Notes under the pieces: model-generated | Told to the model about the DNA's origin: nothing | Seen by the model: only the letters and a program-made list of their open reading frames with translations | Databases searched by the model: none | Shown: positions 1 through 7,401 of the stretch, piece by piece | Layout: every line of letters starts with the position of its first letter | How positions within the stretch are numbered: position 1 is the stretch's first letter | Made by a program: the position numbers and the translations under genes | Assembly (NCBI RefSeq): GCF_030538695.1 | Contig: NZ_JAUNTN010000028.1 | Span: forward strand, 1 to 40,152 | Reading direction: 5' to 3' | From: Paracoccus sp. (in: a-proteobacteria) | GTDB lineage: Bacteria; Pseudomonadota; Alphaproteobacteria; Rhodobacterales; Rhodobacteraceae | DNA length: 40,152 nt

Positions 1-212
1 TCGCGGTTGAGCAGACTCTACATTAAAGTGAGGGATCTTTCGGGGGGCAGGTCAAAGGATATGTGGCTGGCAGCTTTTACGGCAAAACAGGGAAAGACGC
101 CGCAAATGATCGGCAGGTCAAAACCCGCCGGGGGATCACCGCGCCCATTCCCACCAAATCTTTATCCTGCGCAGGCAAAGAACCTCAGGACAGATCGCCG
201 CCAGGCATCGGG

Positions 213-257
213 TTAATCTTTTATCTACAAATACCCTCCGGGCTTCGGCGCACCCGG
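213..257 (-). repeat. Dispersed intergenic repeat, copy 1
   Basis: Read on the minus strand this is a GC-rich hairpin (CCGGGTGCGCCGAAGCCCGG) followed by GGGTATTTGTAGATAAAAGA. The same order of parts occurs near 4001, 5803, 25689, 29297, 31892 and 40073. It lies downstream of the alpha/beta hydrolase gene. The remaining bases of 1-329 hold no ORF I trust; an 11-base direct repeat GGCAGGTCAAA is present at 46-56 and 112-122. Confidence 0.5.
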
Positions 258-311
258 ACGATAATCCAGCGGACCCTTACCCGCAAAGAAGAGCGCATGA
301 CCCGATGGCAA
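225..311 (-). CDS. Possible 28-residue small ORF after the hydrolase
   Basis: This reading frame begins at a TTG and encodes a peptide containing LFFAGKGPLDYRPGAPKPGG before a TAG stop. It lies in the same frame as the alpha/beta hydrolase that ends at 330, directly after that gene's TAA, so it could also be a read-through extension. The composition looks protein-like, but there is no ATG and no clear ribosome-binding site. Its last codons overlap repeat copy 1, so it may simply be the repeat read as protein. I do not recognise the peptide. Confidence 0.2.
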   Translation of the reverse strand: MPSGHALFFAGKGPLDYRPGAPKPGGYL

Positions 312-329
312 GGGCGCGCCCTTTTGCCC

Positions 330-1076
330 TTACAACTGCACCAAAACTTCATCCAGCGTAGCGCCGATCAGGGACAGGCAGCGGTCATTGGAAAAGCGGT
401 GGTCGGCACCTTTGACCAGCACAAGGCGCATGTCCTCGCCCTCGGCATGGGCCAGCAGGTCCAGCGCCCATTGCATCGGCACATCCACGTCAGCGGTGCC
501 TTGCAGGAAGCGGGTAGCGAAGGGCAAAACCAGCGGCCGGGTCAGCACCAGATGGTCGCGACCATCCTCGATCAGACGGCGGGTAATGACATAGGGACTG
601 TCGGCATATTCCGAGGGCAGTTCGACCCGGCCCACTTGTTCCAGCGTGGCGCGTTGGGCGGCATCAAACCCCGCCCAAAAGCCGTTCTGGGTGAAATCCG
701 GCGCGGCGGCGATGGTCACAAGCCCGGCAACCCGGTCAGGCATCGCCCGCGCGATCAGCAGGCTGATCCAACCGCCCATGCTGGAACCGACCAGAACCTG
801 CGGACCTTCGGTCAGGCTGGTGATGGCGCTGGCGGCATCTGCGAACCAGTCACCGATGCAGCCATCCTCGAAATCGCCGTCGGACGCACCATGGCCGGAA
901 TAGTCAAAGCGCAGGAAGGCCCGCCCCTGCCGTTCCGCCCAATCCTGCAAGAACAGCGCCTTGCTGCCCTGCATGTCGGATTTGAACCCGCCCAGGAACA
1001 CCGCCCCCGGCCCTTTGCCCGGCGTCTGGTGATAAGCCAGCCGTCGCCCCTGCGGCGTGTCCAGAAAACCCGTCAT
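330..1076 (-). CDS. Alpha/beta hydrolase family protein
   Basis: The 248-residue protein has the alpha/beta hydrolase fold pattern: an early strand and oxyanion region (FLGGFKSD), a nucleophile elbow GSSMGG with Ser99 as likely nucleophile, an acidic residue in the TADVDVP strand, and a late His in GADHRFS. It resembles small serine hydrolases of the ABHD10/thioesterase type; the substrate cannot be told from sequence. Its ATG overlaps the TGA of the HIT gene (ATGA), so the two are probably translated together. It has no signal peptide and should be cytoplasmic. It is the last gene of a three-gene minus-strand run that starts with the glycosyltransferase. Confidence 0.85.
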   Translation of the reverse strand: MTGFLDTPQGRRLAYHQTPGKGPGAVFLGGFKSDMQGSKALFLQDWAERQGRAFLRFDYSGHGASDGDFEDGCIGDWFADAASAITSLTEGPQVLVGSSMGGWISLLIARAMPDRVAGLVTIAAAPDFTQNGFWAGFDAAQRATLEQVGRVELPSEYADSPYVITRRLIEDGRDHLVLTRPLVLPFATRFLQGTADVDVPMQWALDLLAHAEGEDMRLVLVKGADHRFSNDRCLSLIGATLDEVLVQL

Positions 1077-1447
1077 TCGATCATCCGGCCAATATTGCGG
1101 CCGCCAAGAATATGCAGGTGGAAATGCGGCACCTCTTGCACACCGTCATCGCCCGCATTGGCAATGGCGCGGAACCCCTGCCCGCCTGCGGTCAGGCCGA
1201 CACCTTCGGAATCCGCCACACGGGCCACCAGCCGCATGAAATCGGTGATTTCCTCGGGGCTGGCATGGGCGGCGAAATCGTCAAGGCTGACATAGGCGCC
1301 CTTGGGGATCACCAGCACATGCGTGGGCGCCTTGGGCGAAATATCACGAAAGGCCAGCGCGTGATCGCTTTCGGCCACGGTATCATTGGGAATCTCGCCG
1401 CGCAGGATGCGGGCAAAGATATTGCTGTCGTCATAGGCGGGACGCAT
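1073..1447 (-). CDS. HIT family nucleotide-binding protein (HINT type)
   Basis: The 124-residue protein has the histidine-triad signature: His108, His110 and His112 in PHFHLHILGG near the C-terminus, and an N-terminal IFARILRGEIP typical of the HINT branch. Such proteins hydrolyse adenosine phosphoramidates and acyl- or aminoacyl-adenylates. The start is the ATG at 1447, because residues upstream in the open frame do not look like HIT proteins and actually overlap the end of the glycosyltransferase in another frame. It lies 10 bases after the glycosyltransferase stop and overlaps the start of the hydrolase by 4 bases, which suggests one transcript. Confidence 0.92.
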   Translation of the reverse strand: MRPAYDDSNIFARILRGEIPNDTVAESDHALAFRDISPKAPTHVLVIPKGAYVSLDDFAAHASPEEITDFMRLVARVADSEGVGLTAGGQGFRAIANAGDDGVQEVPHFHLHILGGRNIGRMIE

Positions 1448-1457
1448 GGGAACCTCG

Positions 1458-3035
1458 TCAGTCTTCAAACAGATGCGGCGTGCGGGCCAGTTCTTCGGCC
1501 TGATCCTGCGGGATATCGAGGAAGGCGGCAAGGGTCGCGGCATTTTCCGCCTCGGATCGGTGCGGGCTGATGGTGAACAGGGTTTCGATGTCCATTTCCT
1601 GAAGCCGCTCGGCCTCATGCTCCAGATCAGAACGCACCACCGGCAACAGCCGGTCCACCACGGCTTGCGGCGATGCCTCGCCCGCCAGCCCGACGCGACG
1701 GATATGGCCGCGGATATAGTCATCGGTGAAATCGCTCTCGATGAACAACACCCGCGCATCGGCCTTGTCTCGGGTGAAATCGTCGATCAGTTGCAGCGCA
1801 GAAGGATCAAGGCAGATCGCCAGCCGGTTCGATTCAAACTGATCGAACAGCAGCCGGATCAGCGCCTTACGGTGACGCTCCCGCTTGGCCACGGTCTTTT
1901 CGACACCACCAAGGTCAGGCAGATTGGCCTGATCCTCGTTGAACAGGAAATCGACGGCAGGGGTTTCGGTGTGCCAGCGAATCGCCGCCGTCAGCCGTTT
2001 GGCGATATGCCATTTCTTCGTGATAATCAGATGCAACCGGCTGGAACGCGACAGCGAACCTTCGGTTTCCCAGAACCGTGGCGCAAAGCGGCGGCCGATT
2101 CGCCCCCGGCCAACGAGGAAACGGAACAGCCCCTTGCCTTCGTTCGAGATCGGAAAGGCCACATCCTCGGCCTGCCACAGCGCCCCAAGCCGTTCGCGCA
2201 ACTGGATGGCCTCGGGGCTGATCTTGCGGGCGAACAGATAATTCTGCGCCAGCAACAGGTCGTAATGGTCGTTATAGAACACGACCGGCATCCCGTAATC
2301 GGTGAACAGCAGATAGGTCAGGGTGCGGGTGCGGATCTCCTTATCCGCCACCACATGCCGCACCACGGTCTGGAAAAACGTCTCATCAGGGATCCATGTG
2401 GTCGCAAAAAACCGCATCACATCGCGGCGCGTATCGCAAAAATCCAGCACCTTTTCAACGGTCTGGCGGCGCAGGCACCACCACTGGCTGCCGATCATCA
2501 TGCGGATGTCGGCAGGCACCTCGCGGGTGATATTCAACCGGCGCTGAAGCTCATAGAACGCATAGAACAGCCGCGACTGGGTGCGTTCGTTGAAAGGGTG
2601 ACGATAGATCAGCCGTTCTTCCTTGAAGCCGGTCTTGATCCAGTCGCTTTCAAAGAAATCGAACGATTCAATATAGTCACATTCCTCGGAATCGAGGAAA
2701 TCATGCGCAAATTGTGCCGTTTTCGTCGGCATACAATCGCCCGACAGCATGTAGAAATGCGTCGCGGACGGAAACGCATCCACAGCAGCACGGACGGCCT
2801 CCAGTGTGGCAGCGACCAGCGACCATTCGCCCCAGCCGCATTTCAACCGCTTGCGCGCGAAAACCACCGAAGGGTTCGGGTCAAGCGCCTTGCGGATGGC
2901 CGCGTAATCCTCGGGGCGGGCGCGCCCGTCGAAGTGGATCGACACGAAATCCCCCGAGGCCGTCAGGCGTTCCGCCTGCGCGATGATGCCCTTGGGGTCT
3001 TTGTGACACAGCAAAATAAAGGCGATGCGGGCCAT
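1458..3035 (-). CDS. GT14 (Core-2/I-branching type) glycosyltransferase
   Basis: The 525-residue protein begins with the Branch-family pattern: IAFILLCHKDP, an FVSIHFDGR strand, HFYMLSGDCMP, GSQWWCLRR and PDETFFQT in the expected order over about residues 1-260. These mark retaining beta-1,6-N-acetylglucosaminyltransferase-like enzymes that use UDP-sugars. A further charged domain of about 180 residues follows (roughly 340-525), which is longer than a plain Branch domain; I cannot assign it. There is no signal peptide. The gene is divergent from a sulfotransferase across 143 bases, a pairing that suggests sulfated surface glycan synthesis (inference). A G-rich ribosome-binding site precedes the ATG. 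Confidence 0.85.
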   Translation of the reverse strand: MARIAFILLCHKDPKGIIAQAERLTASGDFVSIHFDGRARPEDYAAIRKALDPNPSVVFARKRLKCGWGEWSLVAATLEAVRAAVDAFPSATHFYMLSGDCMPTKTAQFAHDFLDSEECDYIESFDFFESDWIKTGFKEERLIYRHPFNERTQSRLFYAFYELQRRLNITREVPADIRMMIGSQWWCLRRQTVEKVLDFCDTRRDVMRFFATTWIPDETFFQTVVRHVVADKEIRTRTLTYLLFTDYGMPVVFYNDHYDLLLAQNYLFARKISPEAIQLRERLGALWQAEDVAFPISNEGKGLFRFLVGRGRIGRRFAPRFWETEGSLSRSSRLHLIITKKWHIAKRLTAAIRWHTETPAVDFLFNEDQANLPDLGGVEKTVAKRERHRKALIRLLFDQFESNRLAICLDPSALQLIDDFTRDKADARVLFIESDFTDDYIRGHIRRVGLAGEASPQAVVDRLLPVVRSDLEHEAERLQEMDIETLFTISPHRSEAENAATLAAFLDIPQDQAEELARTPHLFED

Positions 3036-3178
3036 AACCCCCCACTTTTCGGGTATTTGTGCAACGAAACCAGCTTTTTGTTACGACGAGGCGTTGAAAA
3101 ACCGGCAATGATTTGTTTTGTCTGTAACGATTTTGGCCGCGCTGGCAAGGTGTGGCAACAGAAACGAAAGGCATTATC

Positions 3179-3997
3179 ATGGGCTTCCCCGGAACCTGGA
3201 TGACCGAAAGCGAAAGCATGGTCTATCGGGTCGTGCCGAAATGCGCCTGCTCGACCATCGGGCAGATCATGTTCTATTCGGATCATGGCCGCTATTTCGA
3301 CGGCGACATTCACGACGCGAAAGACGGCATGCACAAATGGGGCCTGCCCGAATCGCAGGACAGCATCGAAAAAGCCGTGCTGGCGCATAAAGCCCCGACC
3401 TTTACCGTGGTGCGCAACCCCTATGGCCGCATCCTGTCGTCCTTCTTCGACAAGATCGCCGGCATCCAGCGCAACGGCAAACGCTATCGCGGCAATCTGG
3501 TGCCGCAACTGACCCAGCGTTATGGGATCGAGGTCGGCAGCCCCGAGGATGGGTTCGATTTTGACCAGATCAAATCGTTTCGCCGGTTCCTGCTGTTCGC
3601 CCGCGACACCATCCGCTGGCGCCGCCCGATGGAACCTGACATCCATTGGTCGGCCATGTCGGGCCATATCTCGACCTTCATCGTGAACGGCGGGCGTTAC
3701 GACCGCATCTTCTTTACCGAGAAGTTCAACGAGGGGATGGAAGATTTCCTGAAACTGACCGACACCCCGCATAAGGTCGATGTGAACGCCGTGCCGCGGT
3801 TCAACGAATCCGAAGGTCACGGGCCAAAGCGGGCGCATAAGATCAGCGATTATTTCGACGACCTGTCCCGCCATCTCGTGTGGGAAATCTACAAAAAGGA
3901 TTTCCAGCTTTTCCAGTATGATTTCGACGACCCCGACAACAAGATGCCCAAGGGCGAGGTTGATCTGGACGAGGTTCACGCCAAGCTGGGCCGCTGA
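3179..3997 (+). CDS. Sulfotransferase family 2 protein
   Basis: The 272-residue protein carries a 5'-phosphosulfate-binding motif variant, VPKCACST, near residue 20, and the 3'-phosphate-binding motif RNPYGRILSSFF near residue 85. Both are typical of PAPS-dependent sulfotransferases of the Sulfotransfer_2 family, which sulfate carbohydrates. The open frame reaches up to a GTG at 3152, but GAAAGG at 3166-3171 is correctly spaced for the ATG at 3179, so I take that start. It is divergent from the GT14 glycosyltransferase and ends before a strong terminator. The acceptor is unknown; a glycan built by the neighbouring enzyme is the simplest guess. Confidence 0.85.
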   Translation: MGFPGTWMTESESMVYRVVPKCACSTIGQIMFYSDHGRYFDGDIHDAKDGMHKWGLPESQDSIEKAVLAHKAPTFTVVRNPYGRILSSFFDKIAGIQRNGKRYRGNLVPQLTQRYGIEVGSPEDGFDFDQIKSFRRFLLFARDTIRWRRPMEPDIHWSAMSGHISTFIVNGGRYDRIFFTEKFNEGMEDFLKLTDTPHKVDVNAVPRFNESEGHGPKRAHKISDYFDDLSRHLVWEIYKKDFQLFQYDFDDPDNKMPKGEVDLDEVHAKLGR

Positions 3998-4000
3998 CAA

Positions 4001-4059
4001 GGGGCGCTGCCCCTCGACGCTTTCAGCGTCTCACCCCGGGATATTTGGGGACAAAAGAG
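4001..4059 (+). repeat. Dispersed intergenic repeat, copy 2
   Basis: It starts just after the sulfotransferase stop with GGGGCGCTGCCCC, followed by a second small hairpin (GACGCTTTCAGCGTC), then CCCCGGGATATTTGGGGACA and an A-rich end. The order of parts matches the other copies in the window. Confidence 0.55.
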
Positions 4060-4063
4060 AGGG

Positions 4064-4091
4064 AAAGGCGGGGTCAGGCCCCGCCTTTTTT
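4064..4091 (+). terminator. Rho-independent terminator of the sulfotransferase gene
   Basis: The arms GGCGGGG (4067-4073) and CCCCGCC (4079-4085) enclose a 5-base loop and are followed by six T. Flanking AAA/TTT lengthens the stem. It lies between the convergent sulfotransferase and dps genes. Confidence 0.85.
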
Positions 4092-4093
4092 CG

Positions 4094-4567
4094 TTATTCC
4101 AAGTGGCTTTCCAGGAACCACAGGTCCTTGTCAGCCTCGCGGCTGGCAGCCGTGAACAGATCCGCCGTCCCTGCATCGCCCGCCGCATCCGTGGTGTCGA
4201 TCCCGGCACGATAGCCGCCGCCGACCTGACGCAGACGGTCGCAGATCGCTTTGATATGATCCTCAGCCTTGGTCAGATCGGTGGGATAGGGAGCAAGGCT
4301 GCTGGCCTTCGAGACTTCCTCCAGCGTGCCAAGCGCAACGCCGTCCAGTTGTTGCACACGTTCGGCCATAGTGTCGATCTGGTCCAGAATACGGGCGTTG
4401 ACCTGATCCAGAAGTTCATGCACCGCGATAAAATTGCGGCCCTTTACGTTCCAATGTGCTTGCTTGATCGCCAAGCTCAGCGCAATCGCGTTGGCCAGAT
4501 TCGCATTCAGCGTTTCAATCGAGGTTTTGCGGGCATTGTCTTCCAGTCCGTGCAGTTTGACAGCCAT
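4094..4567 (-). CDS. dps: Dps family DNA-binding ferritin-like protein
   Basis: The 157-residue protein is a Dps: it oxidises Fe(II) with peroxide, stores iron and protects DNA. The inter-subunit ferroxidase ligands are all present with the spacing of E. coli Dps: His38 (AHWNVKG), His50, Asp54, Asp65 and Glu69. The N-terminus is short with few lysines, so DNA binding may be weak. AGGAGG lies just upstream of the ATG at 4567. The gene is a single unit behind the acpP terminator and converges with the sulfotransferase gene. Regulation by peroxide or iron is usual for the family; I did not identify an operator. Confidence 0.95.
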   Translation of the reverse strand: MAVKLHGLEDNARKTSIETLNANLANAIALSLAIKQAHWNVKGRNFIAVHELLDQVNARILDQIDTMAERVQQLDGVALGTLEEVSKASSLAPYPTDLTKAEDHIKAICDRLRQVGGGYRAGIDTTDAAGDAGTADLFTAASREADKDLWFLESHLE

Positions 4568-4634
4568 GACGGCCTCCTGATGGTGGTTGGTCAGTCAGAA
4601 AACCCCTGCCGCGCTGAACTGTTCCATACGCAAT

Positions 4635-4663
4635 AAAAACGGCGCCCCGAAGGACGCCGTTTT
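4635..4663 (-). terminator. Terminator of acpP
   Basis: The inverted arms AAAACGGCG (4636-4644) and CGCCGTTTT (4655-4663) surround a 10-base loop. Read on the minus strand, the hairpin follows acpP and ends in a T-run; its A/T flanks would let it work in both directions. Confidence 0.8.
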
Positions 4664-4687
4664 CAGCTTGTTCCGAAGGTCGGGCGA

Positions 4688-4921
4688 TTACTGCGCGCCT
4701 TCGATGAATTTCACCGCGTCGCCAAAGGTCTGGATGTTTTCGGCGGCGTCATCGGGGATTTCGATGCCGAATTCTTCCTCGAAGGCCATGACCAGCTCGA
4801 CCGTGTCGAGGCTGTCCGCACCCAGATCGTCGATGAACGAAGCCGATTCGACGACTTTGTCTTCGTCAACGCCCAGATGTTCGACGACGATTTTCTTCAC
4901 GCGATCAGAGATATCGCTCAT
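4688..4921 (-). CDS. acpP: Acyl carrier protein
   Basis: The 77-residue acidic protein is the fatty-acid-synthesis acyl carrier. The [12 protein letters not shown] motif carries Ser37, the 4'-phosphopantetheine attachment site. The length and the four-helix pattern match bacterial AcpP. It follows fabD and fabG on the same strand, the classic fab cluster order, but a 134-base gap and a candidate promoter separate it from fabG, and it has its own terminator, which fits the high separate expression typical of acpP. Confidence 0.97.
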   Translation of the reverse strand: MSDISDRVKKIVVEHLGVDEDKVVESASFIDDLGADSLDTVELVMAFEEEFGIEIPDDAAENIQTFGDAVKFIEGAQ

Positions 4922-5010
4922 GTCTATTCCTCATTTTCGCGGGCATCCGCCCAATTGAACGGGCCATGCCCGCGCAGCCGAAGGCGGTTACCCTGCGGCC
5001 TTGATGGGGG

Positions 5011-5038
5011 CATATAGCACCCGCCGGGCTGCTTGCAA
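5011..5038 (-). promoter_or_regulatory. Candidate sigma-70 promoter of acpP
   Basis: On the minus strand, TTGCAA (5033-5038) and TATATG (5011-5016) are 16 bases apart in the fabG-acpP gap. Each box matches most of the consensus. This would give acpP its own transcript. Confidence 0.45.
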
Positions 5039-5055
5039 CCGCTTTTGCCATTTTT

Positions 5056-5793
5056 TCAGACCATCGCCATGCCGCCATTCACATGCAGCGTGGCCCCGGT
5101 GACATATCCGGCCTCGGGGCTGGACAGATACAGCACGGCGGCGGCGATGTCCTCGGGGCTGCCCATCTGACCGGCGGGAATCTGCGTCAGGATCTTGCCC
5201 TTCTGTTCGTCGTTCAGTTTGTCGGTCATGGCGGTGGCGATAAAGCCGGGGGCCACGCAATTCACGGTAATGCCACGGCTGGCGACCTCATAGGCCAGCG
5301 ATTTGGACATGCCGACCAGCCCCGCCTTGGCCGCAGCATAATTGCCCTGCCCCGGATTGCCGGTAGTGCCGACCACGCTGGTGATATTCACGATCCGGCC
5401 CCAACGCGCCTTCATCATGCCGCGCAAAACCCCGCGCATCAGCCGGAACGAGCTGGTCAGGTTCACATCCAGAACCTGCGCCCATTCCTCATCCGACATG
5501 CGCATGAACAGATTGTCACGGGTGATTCCGGCATTATTGACCAGAATATCCACCCCACCCATCGCCTCAGCGGCGGCCTTGGGCAGCGCCTCGACGGCCT
5601 CCGCATCACCCAGATTGGCGGTCACGACATAGGCACGATCGCCCAGCTTCGCCGCCAGCTCTGCCAGCGGTGCTTCCCGCGTCCCGGACAAGGCCACCAC
5701 GGCCCCCGCCTGATGCAGCGCCGCGGCAATCGCGCCGCCGATCCCGCCCGAGGCACCAGTCACCAGCGCCCGCTTACCTGTCAGATCGAACAT
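5056..5793 (-). CDS. fabG: 3-oxoacyl-[acyl-carrier-protein] reductase
   Basis: The 245-residue short-chain dehydrogenase reduces 3-oxoacyl-ACP with NADPH in fatty-acid elongation. It has the cofactor motif TGASGGIG (residues 12-19), NNAG at 86-89, Asn111, and the catalytic Ser139, Tyr152 and Lys156 (YAAAK). The C-terminal TGATLHVNGGMAM is typical of FabG. The start is the ATG at 5793, preceded by AAAGGA; a longer open frame upstream covers the repeat and is not coding. It lies between fabD and acpP. Confidence 0.96.
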   Translation of the reverse strand: MFDLTGKRALVTGASGGIGGAIAAALHQAGAVVALSGTREAPLAELAAKLGDRAYVVTANLGDAEAVEALPKAAAEAMGGVDILVNNAGITRDNLFMRMSDEEWAQVLDVNLTSSFRLMRGVLRGMMKARWGRIVNITSVVGTTGNPGQGNYAAAKAGLVGMSKSLAYEVASRGITVNCVAPGFIATAMTDKLNDEQKGKILTQIPAGQMGSPEDIAAAVLYLSSPEAGYVTGATLHVNGGMAMV

Positions 5794-5802
5794 CAGCGAT
5801 CC

Positions 5803-5853
5803 TTTCTTCTTCATAAAAATATCCTCGGGGGTGCGGGGGCAGACAGCCCCCGC
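5803..5853 (-). repeat. Dispersed intergenic repeat, copy 3
   Basis: On the minus strand a GGGGGCTGTCTGCCCCC hairpin leads into CCCCCGAGGATATTTTTATG and then an A/G-rich end that runs into the fabG ribosome-binding site. It fills the fabD-fabG gap, so here the element sits within an operon. Confidence 0.6.
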
Positions 5854-5861
5854 GTCCTCCA

Positions 5862-6788
5862 TCAGCCTTTCAGCGCCGCAATATCCGCAGGAGCGCCAAA
5901 GTTCCGCACCATCGCATCTTTGGCAATGCGCTTGATCATCCCGGACAAAGCCTTGCCCGCACCGATTTCCCAGAACTCGGTCACACCATTGCCGGCCATC
6001 CATTCCACCGATTCGCGCCAGCGCACCGCGCCCGTGACCTGTTCCACCAGCAGGCGGCGGATGGCGCCCGGTTCCTGCACCGGCTCGGCCCGCACATTGG
6101 CGATAACCGGCACCGCAGGCATGGCAATATCCACTGCGGCCAGCGCGTCAGCCATCACCCCGGCGGCGGGCTGCATCAGGACCGAATGGAACGGTGCCGA
6201 AACCGGCAGCATCAAGGCCCGCTTGGCGCCGCGCTCCTTGGCCAGCGCGGCGGCGCGTTCCACGGCATCCTTGTGACCCGAGATCACCACCTGCGCCGGG
6301 TCGTTGTCATTGGCCGCCTGGCAGACCTCGCCCTCGGCGGCATCATGGGCCAGTGCCTCGACGGCGGCGAAATCCAGCCCCAGAATGGCCGCCATCGCGC
6401 CCTGCCCGACCGGCACCGCCTCTTGCATGGCCTGCCCGCGCAGGCGCAGCAGCCGCGCCGTATCCGCCAGCGAGATCGCCCCCGCCGCGCAAAGCGCCGA
6501 ATATTCCCCAAGCGAGTGACCCGCGACGAAATCCGCACCCTCGATCCCGAAACCCTCGGCCTCCAGCGCCCGCATGGCGGCGATAGATGTCGCCATCAGC
6601 GCCGGTTGCGCGTTTTGCGTCAGGGTCAGGGTCTCGATGTCGCCGTCCCAGATCAGCGCCGAGAGGCTTTCGCCCAGCGCCTCGTCCACCTCATCGAACA
6701 CCGCCTGCGCGGCGGGATAAGCCTGCGCCAGCTCGCGGCCCATGCCGATCACCTGCGCGCCTTGACCGGGAAACACATATGCCCGCAT
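5862..6788 (-). CDS. fabD: Malonyl-CoA:ACP transacylase
   Basis: The 308-residue protein loads malonyl groups from CoA onto ACP. It has the FPGQGAQ oxyanion motif at residues 6-12, the GHSLGEYSAL nucleophile elbow with Ser92, and the catalytic His201 in SAPFHS. I chose the ATG at 6788 because MRAYVFPGQG is the normal N-terminus and GGAAG precedes it; the upstream ATG at 6818 adds ten unlikely residues. It is the first gene of the fabD-fabG-acpP set, downstream of the ndk terminator. Confidence 0.96.
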   Translation of the reverse strand: MRAYVFPGQGAQVIGMGRELAQAYPAAQAVFDEVDEALGESLSALIWDGDIETLTLTQNAQPALMATSIAAMRALEAEGFGIEGADFVAGHSLGEYSALCAAGAISLADTARLLRLRGQAMQEAVPVGQGAMAAILGLDFAAVEALAHDAAEGEVCQAANDNDPAQVVISGHKDAVERAAALAKERGAKRALMLPVSAPFHSVLMQPAAGVMADALAAVDIAMPAVPVIANVRAEPVQEPGAIRRLLVEQVTGAVRWRESVEWMAGNGVTEFWEIGAGKALSGMIKRIAKDAMVRNFGAPADIAALKG

Positions 6789-6855
6789 CGGAAACTTCCT
6801 TCTGCATTTGTTTCCCATGCTCTAGCGCATCGCGCGGGGCATCGGCAACCAAATG

Positions 6856-6881
6856 AAAAGGCCGCCCCCGAAGGGACGGCC
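6856..6881 (-). terminator. Terminator of ndk
   Basis: On the minus strand, GGCCG (plus 6877-6881) and CGGCC (plus 6860-6864) form a stem extended by further G/C pairs around a TTCG loop, followed by TTTT. It separates ndk from fabD. Confidence 0.75.
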
Positions 6882-6903
6882 CGGAAACGCGCGGCGAAAC
6901 CGA

Positions 6904-7326
6904 TCAGCCGACCAGTTCCAGCCCCGAGAAGAAGAACGCGATTTCACGCGCAGCCGATTCTGGACTGTCGGAACCGTGGACCGAGTTTTCGCCCTTGGAC
7001 AGCGCGAAATCCTTGCGGATGGTGCCTGCGGCGGCTTCTGCCGGGTCGGTGGCGCCCATCACTTCGCGGTTCTTGGCAATTGCGCCTTCACCTTCCAGCA
7101 CCTGCACGACGACGGGTTCGGACGCCATGAACGCGCACAGCTCGCCATAAAAGGGGCGCTCGGCATGTTCGGCATAGAACTGGCCAGCCTGAGCGGGCGA
7201 CAGGTGGATGCGCTTCGAGGCGACGACGCGCAGGCCCGCATCCTCGAACTTGGCGACGATCTTGCCGGTCAGGTTGCGCTTGGTGGCGTCGGGCTTGATG
7301 ATGGACAGGGTGCGTTCGGTGGCCAT
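6904..7326 (-). CDS. ndk: Nucleoside diphosphate kinase
   Basis: The 140-residue protein transfers the gamma phosphate of ATP to nucleoside diphosphates. It starts [11 protein letters not shown], has the [10 protein letters not shown] region, and keeps the active-site His117 in ENSVHGSDS, which carries the phosphate. The full length matches bacterial Ndk. The start is the ATG at 7326; upstream residues in frame belong to the intergenic region. It lies between the GT4 gene and its own terminator. Confidence 0.97.
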   Translation of the reverse strand: MATERTLSIIKPDATKRNLTGKIVAKFEDAGLRVVASKRIHLSPAQAGQFYAEHAERPFYGELCAFMASEPVVVQVLEGEGAIAKNREVMGATDPAEAAAGTIRKDFALSKGENSVHGSDSPESAAREIAFFFSGLELVG

Positions 7327-7401
7327 GGTCATAATCCTTGATCTGCGGGGCAAAGCCCGGTTGCGGCGCCCCGGTAACACGGGCAGCGGCGGTTGAAAAG
7401 A

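Noticed and set aside
190..215. Minus-strand TGCCTGGCGGCG resembling the start of 5S rRNA
   Set aside because: The following bases do not continue as 5S rRNA and no 23S or tRNA genes flank it.
307..328. Hairpin GGCAAGGGCG/CGCCCTT as a terminator of the hydrolase gene
   Set aside because: A stem exists, but no T-run follows on the minus strand and it may be part of the small ORF.
63..1295. 410-residue plus-strand open frame
   Set aside because: Antisense to the alpha/beta hydrolase and HIT genes, which have clear motifs.
1446..3203. 585-residue plus-strand open frame opposite the GT14 gene
   Set aside because: It is the antisense of a recognisable glycosyltransferase; its composition (Gln/His/Arg-rich) is typical of a GC-rich shadow frame.
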